Of a stretch of DNA of 64,000 nucleotides, positions 44,300 to 52,320 are shown piece after piece (position 1 is the stretch's first letter; the number at the start of each line of letters is the position of its first letter). Below the pieces are notes generated by a model, which had not been told where the DNA came from, made no database searches, and saw only the letters and a program-made list of their open reading frames with translations. The position numbers and the translations under genes were made by a program. The stretch is from NCBI RefSeq assembly GCF_014874095.1, contig NZ_JADBEB010000001.1, positions 9,114,001 through 9,178,000 on the forward strand, in the 5' to 3' direction. This DNA comes from Plantactinospora soyae. GTDB taxonomy: Bacteria > Actinomycetota > Actinomycetes > Mycobacteriales > Micromonosporaceae.

Positions 44300-45433
44300 A
44301 TGACCGCCGCCCTGGCCTGGGCGCTCGTCGTGGCCGTCGGCGTGCTGACCGGGCACGCCGGGCTGAACGCCACCCGCTGGCTACGCCGGCCGTCCGGCAC
44401 CGCCACGACGACCGACGAGCGGGTCGCGGTGCTGCTGCCACTGCGCGACGAGGCGACCCGGGTCGGGCCGTGCCTGCGGGCACTGCTGGCCCAGCGCGGC
44501 GTTCCCCGGCTGGAGATCGTCGTACTGGACGACGGGTCGGTCGACGGCACCGCCGAGGTGGTACGCACGATCGCCGCCGACGATCCCCGGGTACGGCTGA
44601 TCGCCGGAGTCCCGCCACCACCGGGCTGGCTCGGCAAGCCGTACGCCTGCCAGCAGCTCGCCGACCAGGCCGGAACCGCTCCGGGCGTACTGGTCTTCGT
44701 CGACGCCGACGTGCGGCTCGCCCCGTACGCGGTCGCCGCCGCAGTGGTGACGCTCCGGGACGCCTCGGCGACGCTGCTCTCGCCGTACCCCCGGATCGTC
44801 GCCGGTTCGGGAGGTGAGCGGCTGGTCCAGCCGTTGTTGCAGTGGCTCTGGCTGACCTTCCTGCCGCTGGCGGCGATGGAGCGTTCGCGCCGGCCGAGCC
44901 TGGCGGCGGCCGGCGGCCAGTTCCTGCTGGTGGATCGGGCCGGCTACCAGCGGGCCGACGGGCACGCGGCGGTCCGGGACCGGGTGCTGGAGGACATCGA
45001 ACTGGCCCGGGCGGTGAAGCGGTCCGGCGGCCGGATCGCGCTGGCCGACGGGTCCCGGATCGCCAGTTGCCGGATGTACGAATCCTGGGCCGAGCTGCGG
45101 GACGGCTACGCCAAGTCGCTCTGGGCGGCGTTCGGCCCACCGGCCGGCGCGACCGCCGTCGTGCTCCTGCTACTCCTGCTGTACGCCCTGCCGCCGGTGC
45201 TCGCGGTCGGCGCGGCCCTGGCCGGCGTGCCGGAGGTGGCCCTGCCGGCGCTGGCGGCCTACCTGCTCGGGGTCGCCGGCCGGCTGGTCAGCGCCCGTGC
45301 GACCGGCGGTCGGGGCTGGCCGGACGCATTGGCACAGCCGGGGTCGGTCGTGCTCCTCGGCTGGCTCACCGCCCGGTCGTACCATCTGCGGAGGCGGGGA
45401 CGACTGTTCTGGCGGGGGCGCCCGGTGCGCTGA
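44300..45433 (+). CDS. Family 2 glycosyltransferase of the carotenoid cluster
   Basis: 377 residues. GT-A fold with VVLDDGSVDGTAEV near residue 74 and VFVDADVRLAP near 133. ED-x-E (LEDIELARAVKRSGG) gives the acceptor-side motif. One N-terminal membrane segment and three to four C-terminal membrane helices anchor it. Such CruG/CrtQ-type GT2 enzymes attach a sugar to hydroxylated carotenoids. It lies between the CruF-like hydratase and crtI. The start is within a hairpin, see the separate entry. Confidence 0.85.
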   Translation: MTAALAWALVVAVGVLTGHAGLNATRWLRRPSGTATTTDERVAVLLPLRDEATRVGPCLRALLAQRGVPRLEIVVLDDGSVDGTAEVVRTIAADDPRVRLIAGVPPPPGWLGKPYACQQLADQAGTAPGVLVFVDADVRLAPYAVAAAVVTLRDASATLLSPYPRIVAGSGGERLVQPLLQWLWLTFLPLAAMERSRRPSLAAAGGQFLLVDRAGYQRADGHAAVRDRVLEDIELARAVKRSGGRIALADGSRIASCRMYESWAELRDGYAKSLWAAFGPPAGATAVVLLLLLLYALPPVLAVGAALAGVPEVALPALAAYLLGVAGRLVSARATGGRGWPDALAQPGSVVLLGWLTARSYHLRRRGRLFWRGRPVR

Positions 45434-45478
45434 CCGGCGCCGCCGGCCGGACCTCGACGACCATGGGGAGGGACGGCA

Positions 45479-47005
45479 GTGAGTCGGGTGGTGGTCATCG
45501 GCGCAGGCGTGGGCGGACTGGCCGCCGCGGCCCGGCTGGCGGCGCTCGGTCACCAGGTCACCGTCTACGAACGGTCCGACGTGGTCGGCGGCAAGCTCGG
45601 CCGGTACCGCCGGGAGACTCCGGTCGGGACGTTCCACTTCGACACCGGCCCGAGCCTGCTCACCCTGCCGCAGATCTTCGCCGAGCTGTTCGAGGCGACC
45701 GGCGCCAAGCTGGACGAATATCTCGACCTGGTGCCGCTCGACCCGGTCGTCCGGCACGTCTTCCCGCCGACGGAGCCGCCCGGGAGGGCCGGGACGGCTG
45801 GCACGGCCGGGACGGCGGTCGTCCTGGACTCCTGCGCCGACCCGGCGGCCTTCGCGACCCGGATCGGCGACCGGTTCGGCGACGGGGCCGCCGCCGACTG
45901 GCGCCGGCTGTGGCGCCGCGCCGAACGGGTCTGGGACGCCTCCTGGCGCGACATCCTGCGCCGCCCCGTCGACTCCCCGCTCGCGCTGGCGAAACTCGCC
46001 TGGCGACTACCGGACCTGACCGCGATCGCTCCGGGCCGGACGCTCCGGGGACTGGGGCGCCGGCACCTGCGCGAGCCCCGGCTGCGGACCATGCTGGACC
46101 GGTACGCCACCTACACCGGCGCCGATCCGCGCCGGGCGCCGGCCGCGCTGGTTGCCATCCCGTACGCCGAGCTGGCGTTCGGGGCCTGGTATCCGCGCGG
46201 CGGGCTGGGTACCCTCGCCGACGCGCTGCTGTCCCGCTGCCTCGACCTGGGCGTGGTGGTGGCAACCGGCACCACGGTCACCGGAATCGACACGGCCGGC
46301 GGCTGGGTGCACGGGGTACGACTCGCCGGCGCCAGCGCACCGGTACCGGCCGACGTGGTGGTGGCGAACGCGGACGCGCTGACCGTCTACCGGGACCTGC
46401 TGCCGACGCCGGGCCGACTGACCCGGCTGACCGATCGGAGCCTGGCCGGCTTCGTCCTGCTGCTCGGGGTACGCGGCGACTCCGGCCTGGCGCATCACAA
46501 CGTCTTCTTTCCGGCCGACTACGACGCCGAGTTCGACGCGGTCTTCGGCGACCCCGGACGGGGCGTACCGGCCCGGCCGGTGCCCGACCCGACGGTGTTC
46601 GTCAGCGTGCCCGACGATCCACTGGTCCGGCCGCCCGGACACGAGGCGTGGTTCGTGCTGGTCAACGCCCCCCGGCAGGCGCGGACCCTGGACGGGATCG
46701 ACTGGCGCCGCCCGGGTCTCGCGGACGCCTACGCCGACCGGGTCCTCGACGTGCTGGCCGCCCGAGGTGTCGACGTACGGGACCGGCTGGTGTTCCGCGA
46801 GGTCCGTACCCCGGCCGACCTGGCCACCTCGGCCGGCGCGCCCGGCGGGGCGATCCACGGCACCGCGGGCGGGCTGCTGCGTACGCCCAACCGGGGTCCG
46901 GTACCCGGGCTGTTCCTGGTCGGCGGGTCCACCCATCCGGGCGGCGGGCTGCCGATGGTCGCCCTCTCGGCGCAGATCGTCGCGGACCGGATCGGTCCGG
47001 CCTGA
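45479..47005 (+). CDS. crtI: Phytoene desaturase-type FAD oxidoreductase
   Basis: 508 residues from a GTG with GGGAGGGAC upstream. The N-terminal FAD-binding motif is VVVIGAGVGGLAAAARLAAL (1-24 region), followed by GG[KR] (VVGGKLG). The C-terminal signature GLFLVGGSTHPGGGLPMV is diagnostic of the CrtI family. CrtI-type enzymes introduce double bonds into phytoene or downstream carotenoids; subfamily (CrtI, CrtD or CrtO) is not certain. It ends the carotenoid operon and is convergent with the CDP-alcohol phosphatidyltransferase gene across 26 bases. Confidence 0.92.
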   Translation: MSRVVVIGAGVGGLAAAARLAALGHQVTVYERSDVVGGKLGRYRRETPVGTFHFDTGPSLLTLPQIFAELFEATGAKLDEYLDLVPLDPVVRHVFPPTEPPGRAGTAGTAGTAVVLDSCADPAAFATRIGDRFGDGAAADWRRLWRRAERVWDASWRDILRRPVDSPLALAKLAWRLPDLTAIAPGRTLRGLGRRHLREPRLRTMLDRYATYTGADPRRAPAALVAIPYAELAFGAWYPRGGLGTLADALLSRCLDLGVVVATGTTVTGIDTAGGWVHGVRLAGASAPVPADVVVANADALTVYRDLLPTPGRLTRLTDRSLAGFVLLLGVRGDSGLAHHNVFFPADYDAEFDAVFGDPGRGVPARPVPDPTVFVSVPDDPLVRPPGHEAWFVLVNAPRQARTLDGIDWRRPGLADAYADRVLDVLAARGVDVRDRLVFREVRTPADLATSAGAPGGAIHGTAGGLLRTPNRGPVPGLFLVGGSTHPGGGLPMVALSAQIVADRIGPA

Positions 47006-47031
47006 CCGTCCTCCTTCACCGCCTGGGCAGG

Positions 47032-47916
47032 TCATCCTTCGCTGCCGGGCGGGTCCCGGCGGCTCAACTCCATCTCGGTCGGTTCCCGCCTGGCCAGTTC
47101 CTTACCGGGAACTCCGCTGCCGGCCGGCCCCGGACCGGCCGGCTCGTCCCCGATCGGCCTGCGGCCCGACGACTCCTCCCCGACCGGGTGACCGGCCGGC
47201 GCCTGCCTTCCGGTCGCCTCCGGTGCGGCCCCCAGCGAGCGGCGCACGGCGGAGAGCAACTGGACCACGCCGAAGAAGCCGAGCAGTACCCAGATGGCGG
47301 TCGCCACGGTGATGATGCCGGCCGCCAGTTCCGGCATGATCAGGTGAGCCACCCCGGCCAGCAGCAGCCCGACCACGGCGACGCTGACCCGGCTCGGCCG
47401 CTCCCCGACCGTCACCGTGCCGATCTCCTTCATTCCGGCCGAGACGGAACGGGCCCGGATGTACTCGTGCAACCAGGACAGCGCCCCGGCGGCGACGACC
47501 AGTTCTCCCGGGGCGCCCACCAGCCAGAAGGCGATCAGCCAGCAGACCTCGCCCACCCGGTCGGCCAGCGAGTCGTAGACGTACCCGAGCCGGGTCGTCC
47601 GGCCGGTGACCACCGCGACCGCGCCGTCGATGCTGTCCGCGACCGAGGCGAGCAGGACGAAACCGGCCGCGACGATCGGCCCCATCGGCCCGGGCGACGC
47701 CTGGATCACGGCGACCGGTACGCAGGCACAGAGCAGCACGCCGAACACGGTGACGGCGGTCGGCGACACCCGCAGCCGGGCCAGGAGACAACCCAGGTGG
47801 TACGACATGCGCAGCCAGCGGCGCACCGAGGTGGTCGCCATCCGGGGGTCGAACCCGCCGTGCAGTCGCGCCCACTTGTTGGCGTACTCGTCCCAGGTCA
47901 ACCGGTTACCCACCAT
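47032..47916 (-). CDS. CDP-alcohol phosphatidyltransferase-family protein
   Basis: 294 residues with five to six membrane helices in the first 210 and a Pro/Gly/Glu-rich cytoplasmic tail. The CDP-OH motif is near residue 92: D-S-I-D-G-A-V-A-V, then eight residues, G-Y-V-Y-D-S-L-A-D. All four Asp and both Gly are present, but the Arg of the usual D-G-x-x-A-R is Val. The family makes phospholipids from CDP-diacylglycerol and an alcohol. The Arg-to-Val change may alter substrate or reflect a subgroup. It starts with ATG at 47916; the next gene upstream is metF, 60 bases away on the same strand. Confidence 0.9.
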   Translation of the reverse strand: MVGNRLTWDEYANKWARLHGGFDPRMATTSVRRWLRMSYHLGCLLARLRVSPTAVTVFGVLLCACVPVAVIQASPGPMGPIVAAGFVLLASVADSIDGAVAVVTGRTTRLGYVYDSLADRVGEVCWLIAFWLVGAPGELVVAAGALSWLHEYIRARSVSAGMKEIGTVTVGERPSRVSVAVVGLLLAGVAHLIMPELAAGIITVATAIWVLLGFFGVVQLLSAVRRSLGAAPEATGRQAPAGHPVGEESSGRRPIGDEPAGPGPAGSGVPGKELARREPTEMELSRRDPPGSEG

Positions 47917-47976
47917 GGCTCAACCGTCGGACGGTGCCTCAGGTGGCGCCCGACCGATCATTTCGGGCCCCGCCGG

Positions 47977-48894
47977 TCAGACCCGTACGCCGGCCTGGAG
48001 CGTCTGCCAGACCTCCCGGGTCGCGGTCGACCGGTTGAGGGTGATGAAGTGGATCCCCGGTACGCCCTCGTCGAGCAGCCGTCGGCACATCTCGCTGGCC
48101 TGCTGGATGCCGAGCTGGCGGACCGCCTCCGGGTCGTCCGCGATCCGGTCGAACTGGGCGGCCAGCCCGGACGGGAACGGCGCGCCGGAGAGCTGCTGCG
48201 AACGCTCGATCGTGCTGAACTGGGTGACCGGCATGACGCCGGGCAGGATCGGCGTGTCGCAGCCGGCCGCCGCGACCCGGTCCCGGAGCCGGAGGTAGTC
48301 GTCGGCGTCGAAGAACATCTGGGTGATCGCGAAGTCGGCGCCGGACCGGCACTTGCGGATGAAGTGCTCGGTGTCGGTGGCGATGTCCGGCGAGCGGGGA
48401 TGCTTGTACGGAAAGGCCGCCACCCCGACGCTGAAGTCGCCCGACTCGCGGACCAGCCGGACCAGGTCCTCGGCGTAGAGCACGCCCTCCGGGTGCTGCA
48501 CCCACTCCCCCATCGGGTCGCCCGGCGGGTCGCCACGGACGACGAGCACGTTGCGGACCCCGGCGCCGGCCAGCCGGCCGATCACGTTGCGCAGCTCGGC
48601 GACCGAGTGGTTGACCGCCGTCAGGTGCGCCATCGGCAGCAGCGTCGTCTCGGTCGCGACCCGCTCCGTCACCGCGACGGTGGTGTCCCGACTCGACCCG
48701 CCGGCCCCGTAGGTGACGGAGACGAACGACGGACGCAGCGACTCCAGCTCCCGGATCGCCTGCCAGAGCAGACGCTCGCCGTTGGCGGTCTTGGGCGGGA
48801 AGAACTCGAACGAGAACGTCGGCTGGGGGCCACGGACGAGTTCCCCGATCGACGGTGGCGAGTCGGGGAGGACGGAGGGAAGACCGAGGGCCAC
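47977..48894 (-). CDS. metF: Methylenetetrahydrofolate reductase
   Basis: 305 residues from a GTG. TIM-barrel MTHFR features are clear: FEFFPPKTANGERLLW near the start, SVTYGAGGSSRDTT (substrate/flavin region), VLVVRGDPPGDP, and the later SGADFAITQMFFDADDYLRL and ILPGVMPVTQF. It reduces 5,10-methylene-THF to 5-methyl-THF for methionine synthesis; whether FAD is bound cannot be told. Its neighbourhood (prenyl synthase, mannosyltransferase, PASTA kinase) echoes Rv2172c in M. tuberculosis. Confidence 0.96.
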   Translation of the reverse strand: MALGLPSVLPDSPPSIGELVRGPQPTFSFEFFPPKTANGERLLWQAIRELESLRPSFVSVTYGAGGSSRDTTVAVTERVATETTLLPMAHLTAVNHSVAELRNVIGRLAGAGVRNVLVVRGDPPGDPMGEWVQHPEGVLYAEDLVRLVRESGDFSVGVAAFPYKHPRSPDIATDTEHFIRKCRSGADFAITQMFFDADDYLRLRDRVAAAGCDTPILPGVMPVTQFSTIERSQQLSGAPFPSGLAAQFDRIADDPEAVRQLGIQQASEMCRRLLDEGVPGIHFITLNRSTATREVWQTLQAGVRV

Positions 48895-48983
48895 GCCGCG
48901 ACTCTACCGGTCGTACCGACCCGGTCTCATCCCATTGCTCGCCGTTCGGGACGGGAAGTCGGCTTTCCGATGTCACGCCGACG

Positions 48984-49235
48984 TCACCTCGGGCCCCGGC
49001 AGGCGGCGAGCAGGCCCCGTACGGCGATCCGGCGGCCGTGGCAGGGCCAGGGGTCCCCGCAGGTACGGCAGACGTCCGGGCTGCCCGGTCCCGACATCTC
49101 GGGCGTCGGCCCGGCGGGAAGCGGGCTGTGGTCGCGGTGCAGTCGTACGGCCAGCCGCCAGGCCATCGGCTGCCGCACCCCCGGCGGTGGCTCGTCGGGC
49201 GGGTTCTCGGGGTCGAACGGCAGTTCGCTTCTCAC
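48984..49235 (-). CDS. Small hypothetical protein
   Basis: 83 residues from a GTG. It is Pro/Arg-rich, with a possible metal site in DVCRTCGDPWPCHG near the C-terminus (Cys-x-x-Cys, then Cys-His). It has no membrane segment. Codon use is host-like. Similar short Cys-x-x-Cys proteins occur in Micromonosporaceae, but I cannot name a family. It lies 89 bases upstream of the metF start, on the same strand. Confidence 0.6.
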   Translation of the reverse strand: MRSELPFDPENPPDEPPPGVRQPMAWRLAVRLHRDHSPLPAGPTPEMSGPGSPDVCRTCGDPWPCHGRRIAVRGLLAACRGPR

Positions 49236-49690
49236 GGCACTCCTCGGCGGTCGGTCTCTCGGCGCCGACGGCCGCAGATCGGTGTCGACCGGTGGCCGGG
49301 TTCAGGGGGCGCGTACCGGTCGACGCCGGAACTGATCCGGCCGCCACGGAACGAGCAGAACGTGAACCGGGCCGACCGGGAGTAGCCAGCGCCCGGGGGG
49401 CCAGCCCATTGGCCCCGGGGCCAATGGGGGGGCCGACGAACGACCCCGGCCGCATCACGAGCCATCTGGATGTTGACGAGTTCGTGTCGTCCCATCGACA
49501 ACAACTCGTCAACATCGACCGAGAACCGAGCGATCCGACCGGGACCGGGTGCCGGGTCCCACCGGGCGGTGGGCAGAACGTCGTACCGGGCCGGTAGGAA
49601 TAGTCGACGCATGGGAGCCGACCGCTGGCTCCGGGGCCGTGCGCGGGGGTCAGCAGGAGGTTCGTCGACAATTCCGGCCAGAGGACCGCC
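49236..49690. other. 455-base gap with a large inverted repeat
   Basis: Between the small gene and the XRE-TPR gene. A minus-strand ORF (ATG 49612 to 49232, 126 codons, containing VDVDELLSMGRHELVNIQ) and a plus-strand ORF (49470-49694) overlap the inverted repeat, but neither shows strong third-position GC or a good ribosome-binding site. No known feature recognised apart from the repeat. Confidence 0.4.
49469..49516. repeat. Perfect 14-base inverted repeat
   Basis: GATGTTGACGAGTT (49469-49482) and AACTCGTCAACATC (49503-49516) are exact inverted copies around a 20-base loop that holds an inner GTCG/CGAC stem. It is 175-222 bases upstream of the XRE-family gene. It could be an operator for that regulator, a terminator for nothing obvious, or a small mobile-element end. 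Confidence 0.85.
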
Positions 49691-51145
49691 ATGACCCGAC
49701 CCGATCATGATCCATCTGACATCCCCCCGATGTCGCTCGGCACACTCCTGACCGAGCTGCGGCTCGCCCGGGGCTGGAGCCAACTGCGCGTGGCGGAGCA
49801 GCTCTGCGCCGCCTCCGGCGTACCGACCATCAGTCGGCACGAGGTCTCCCGATGGGAGCACCGGCGACGGGTCCCCGGCGAGTTCTGGCTCGGCTGGCTC
49901 GCGGCCGTACTCGACGTGCCGGTCGCCGACCTGACCACCGCCGCCGCGGCGGCCCGGCTCAGGACGGCCGGGCGGGACGAGGCGTCGACCGGGTACGACC
50001 TCGGTGCCGGCCCGACGCGCGGGGTGGGCCGGCTCCGCCAGGAGTTGCTGACCGCCGCCCACGCCTGGCTCGCCGACCCAACGGAGCCGCTCGCCAATCC
50101 GAGGGAGCCGCTGGCCGGGCCGACTGAGCCGCTCGCCGGGCCGATGGCCGGGGCGTCCGTACCACTGGTCGGGCCGATGGCCGGAGGGTCCGTACCGCTG
50201 GTCGGGTCGCCGACGGACCCGGGTCCGACACCGGAGCTGCCGCTCGACGGGGCCGGCCTGGCGCGGCTGCGCCGACTCGACGACCTCGTCGGCGGAGAAG
50301 ATCTGCTGCCGTCCGCGATCGGTCAGCTCGCCGTCGCCACCGCGCGGCGGGCCACCGGTCGAGCCGGGCGGCGGGCGCTGCCGGTGGTCGCCGAGGCGGC
50401 ACAACTGGCCGGCTGGCTCAGCGCCGACGCGGGCGATCCGGCCGGTGCGCTGCACGCCTACCGACTGGCCCTGGCCACCGCCGCCACCGTGGGTGACCGG
50501 GCTCTCGGCGCACACGTACTGGGATCGGCCGGTCATCTGCTCACCGCCGGTGGCGATCCCCGGGGCGGGCTGCTGCTCGCCCGTACCGGATATCTCGGGG
50601 TCCGGCGCACCGGCCCGGCCGGGCTACGCGCGCTGCTGCTGCACCGGATCGCGCTCGCGGCGGCGCTGTGCGGACGGCGTCGGTCGGCCGAGGCCGCGTT
50701 GACCGCCGCCGAGCGGACCGCCGGGCGACGGAAGCCGGCCCGGGAGCCATCCTGGCTCTACTGGCTCGACGAGGACGAGTTGGCCGCGATGTCCGGCCGC
50801 TGTCTTGCCGCCCTGCGCCGGCCACTCCGCGCCGAACCGCTGCTCACCGCCGCGCTGGCCCGGACCGGAGAGCCGAGGACCTCGGCGATCTACGGCGCCT
50901 GGCTGGCCCGCACCTATCTCGACCTGGGCGAGCCGGAGCGGGCCGGCGAGGTGGCGGACGCCGCGCTGCTCGACGCCGTACGGTCCGGGTCGGCGCGGGC
51001 GGCGGCGGAGCTGGCGGTGACCGGCCGCCGCCTGGCGGCGTACCGGGGCGAGCCGGCCGGCCGCCGCCATGCCAGCCTCGCCGCCTCGGCCCGTCGCTAC
51101 CTGCCGGAGCCCGCGCCGACGGTGGCGACCAGGGGGCCCTCCTGA
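49691..51145 (+). CDS. XRE helix-turn-helix regulator with TPR-like domain
   Basis: 484 residues. The helix-turn-helix (about 15-70: LTELRLARGWSQLRVAEQLC, SRHEVSRWEHRRR, VPGEFWLGWLAAVLDVP) is followed by a low-complexity linker (about 120-180, E-P-L-A-G-P and M-A-G-x-S-V-P-L-V-G repeats made by a 33-base tandem duplication at 50141-50206). The C-terminal half is all-helical, tetratricopeptide-like (ALHAYRLALATAATV and related). This is a common transcription-regulator architecture in Micromonosporaceae. The ATG has AGAGGA 5 bases upstream. The likely operator is the inverted repeat upstream; the target is unknown. Confidence 0.85.
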   Translation: MTRPDHDPSDIPPMSLGTLLTELRLARGWSQLRVAEQLCAASGVPTISRHEVSRWEHRRRVPGEFWLGWLAAVLDVPVADLTTAAAAARLRTAGRDEASTGYDLGAGPTRGVGRLRQELLTAAHAWLADPTEPLANPREPLAGPTEPLAGPMAGASVPLVGPMAGGSVPLVGSPTDPGPTPELPLDGAGLARLRRLDDLVGGEDLLPSAIGQLAVATARRATGRAGRRALPVVAEAAQLAGWLSADAGDPAGALHAYRLALATAATVGDRALGAHVLGSAGHLLTAGGDPRGGLLLARTGYLGVRRTGPAGLRALLLHRIALAAALCGRRRSAEAALTAAERTAGRRKPAREPSWLYWLDEDELAAMSGRCLAALRRPLRAEPLLTAALARTGEPRTSAIYGAWLARTYLDLGEPERAGEVADAALLDAVRSGSARAAAELAVTGRRLAAYRGEPAGRRHASLAASARRYLPEPAPTVATRGPS

Positions 51146-51187
51146 GCCGCGCCCGCACCCGGAAGGTCGATCCACTAGCGTCATGGC

Positions 51188-52270
51188 GTGACCGAAGCCG
51201 CCCCCGTCCCGCCGGTTGACCGCGCTGGCCTGCGCCAGCGGGTCGACGCCTCGTTGGCCAGGTTCCTCGCCCGGCAGCGCGGCTGGATGAGCGGCGTCGA
51301 CGACGGGCTCGTCCCGGTCGCCGACGCGCTGGAGGCGTTCGTGCTGGGCGGCGGCAAGCGGCTGCGCCCGGCGTTCGCGTACTGGGGGTACCGGGGGGCG
51401 GGGGGCGCGGACTCGAACGAGATCGTCGACGGCCTGGCCGCGCTGGAGTTCGTACAGGCGAGTGCGCTGATCCACGACGACCTGATGGACCGCTCCGACA
51501 CCCGACGCGGCGAGCCGTCGGTCCACCGCCGGTTCGCCGCCCACCATCGGGCGGCCGGCTGGGCGGGCGAGCCGGACAGTTTCGGGGAGTCGAGCGCCAT
51601 CCTGCTCGGCGATCTGTGCCTGGTCTGGTCCGACGAGCTGCTGCACGGCAGTGGGATCGACCCGGTCGTGGTCAGCCGGGCCCGGCCGGTGTTCGATGAG
51701 ATGCGTGCCGAGGTCACGATCGGGCAGTACCTGGACGTACTCACCCAGGCGACCCGGGACACCTCCGTCGAGCGGGCCAGCAAGGTCGCCCGGTACAAGT
51801 CGGCCAAGTACACCGTCGAACGTCCGCTGTTGTTCGGCGCCGCGCTCGCCGACGCGTCCGCCGAGGTCCGGGCCGCCTTCTCCGGGTACGGGCTGCCGCT
51901 GGGCGAGGCGTTCCAGCTTCGCGACGACGTACTCGGAGTGTTCGGCGACCCGGGTCAGACCGGCAAGCCGGCCGGTGACGACCTGCGGGAGGGGAAGCGT
52001 ACCTACCTGGTCGCGGCGGCGTTCGAGGCGACCGACCCGGCCGGCCGGGAGTTGCTGACCCGGCGGTTGGGCGACCCCGGACTCGATCCGACCGGCGTCG
52101 ACGAACTACGCGAGGTCATCACCGGCAGCGGGGCACTGGACCGCACCGAGCGGCGGATCGCCACCCTCACCGACACGGCCCTGACCGCGCTCGTCGGCGT
52201 CGAACTGGAGGCCGAGGCGCGGGAGGTACTGGTGGACCTCGCCGTGGTGGCGACCCGCCGCAAGGACTGA
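51188..52270 (+). CDS. idsA: Polyprenyl (geranylgeranyl-type) diphosphate synthase
   Basis: 360 residues. The first Asp-rich motif is LIHDDLMDRSD, preceded by GGGKRLRPAF, and the second is LRDDVLGVFGDPG; with five residues before the first DDxxMD it resembles medium-to-long-chain synthases such as GGPP synthase (IdsA2 type). It provides C20 or longer prenyl diphosphate for carotenoids or lipids. It starts with GTG 43 bases after the XRE gene. It is followed 50 bases later by a mannosyltransferase gene, the same order as idsA2-mptA (Rv2173-Rv2174) in M. tuberculosis. Confidence 0.93.
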   Translation: MTEAAPVPPVDRAGLRQRVDASLARFLARQRGWMSGVDDGLVPVADALEAFVLGGGKRLRPAFAYWGYRGAGGADSNEIVDGLAALEFVQASALIHDDLMDRSDTRRGEPSVHRRFAAHHRAAGWAGEPDSFGESSAILLGDLCLVWSDELLHGSGIDPVVVSRARPVFDEMRAEVTIGQYLDVLTQATRDTSVERASKVARYKSAKYTVERPLLFGAALADASAEVRAAFSGYGLPLGEAFQLRDDVLGVFGDPGQTGKPAGDDLREGKRTYLVAAAFEATDPAGRELLTRRLGDPGLDPTGVDELREVITGSGALDRTERRIATLTDTALTALVGVELEAEAREVLVDLAVVATRRKD

Positions 52271-52320
52271 GCCGGCCGATCGTGAGTGGGGGCTGATCAC
52301 GTCGTGCGACCATCGGAGGC

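Noticed and set aside
44842-49335. 1497-codon plus-strand ORF over the carotenoid and metF region
   Set aside because: It crosses real genes on both strands and has the composition of a shadow frame.
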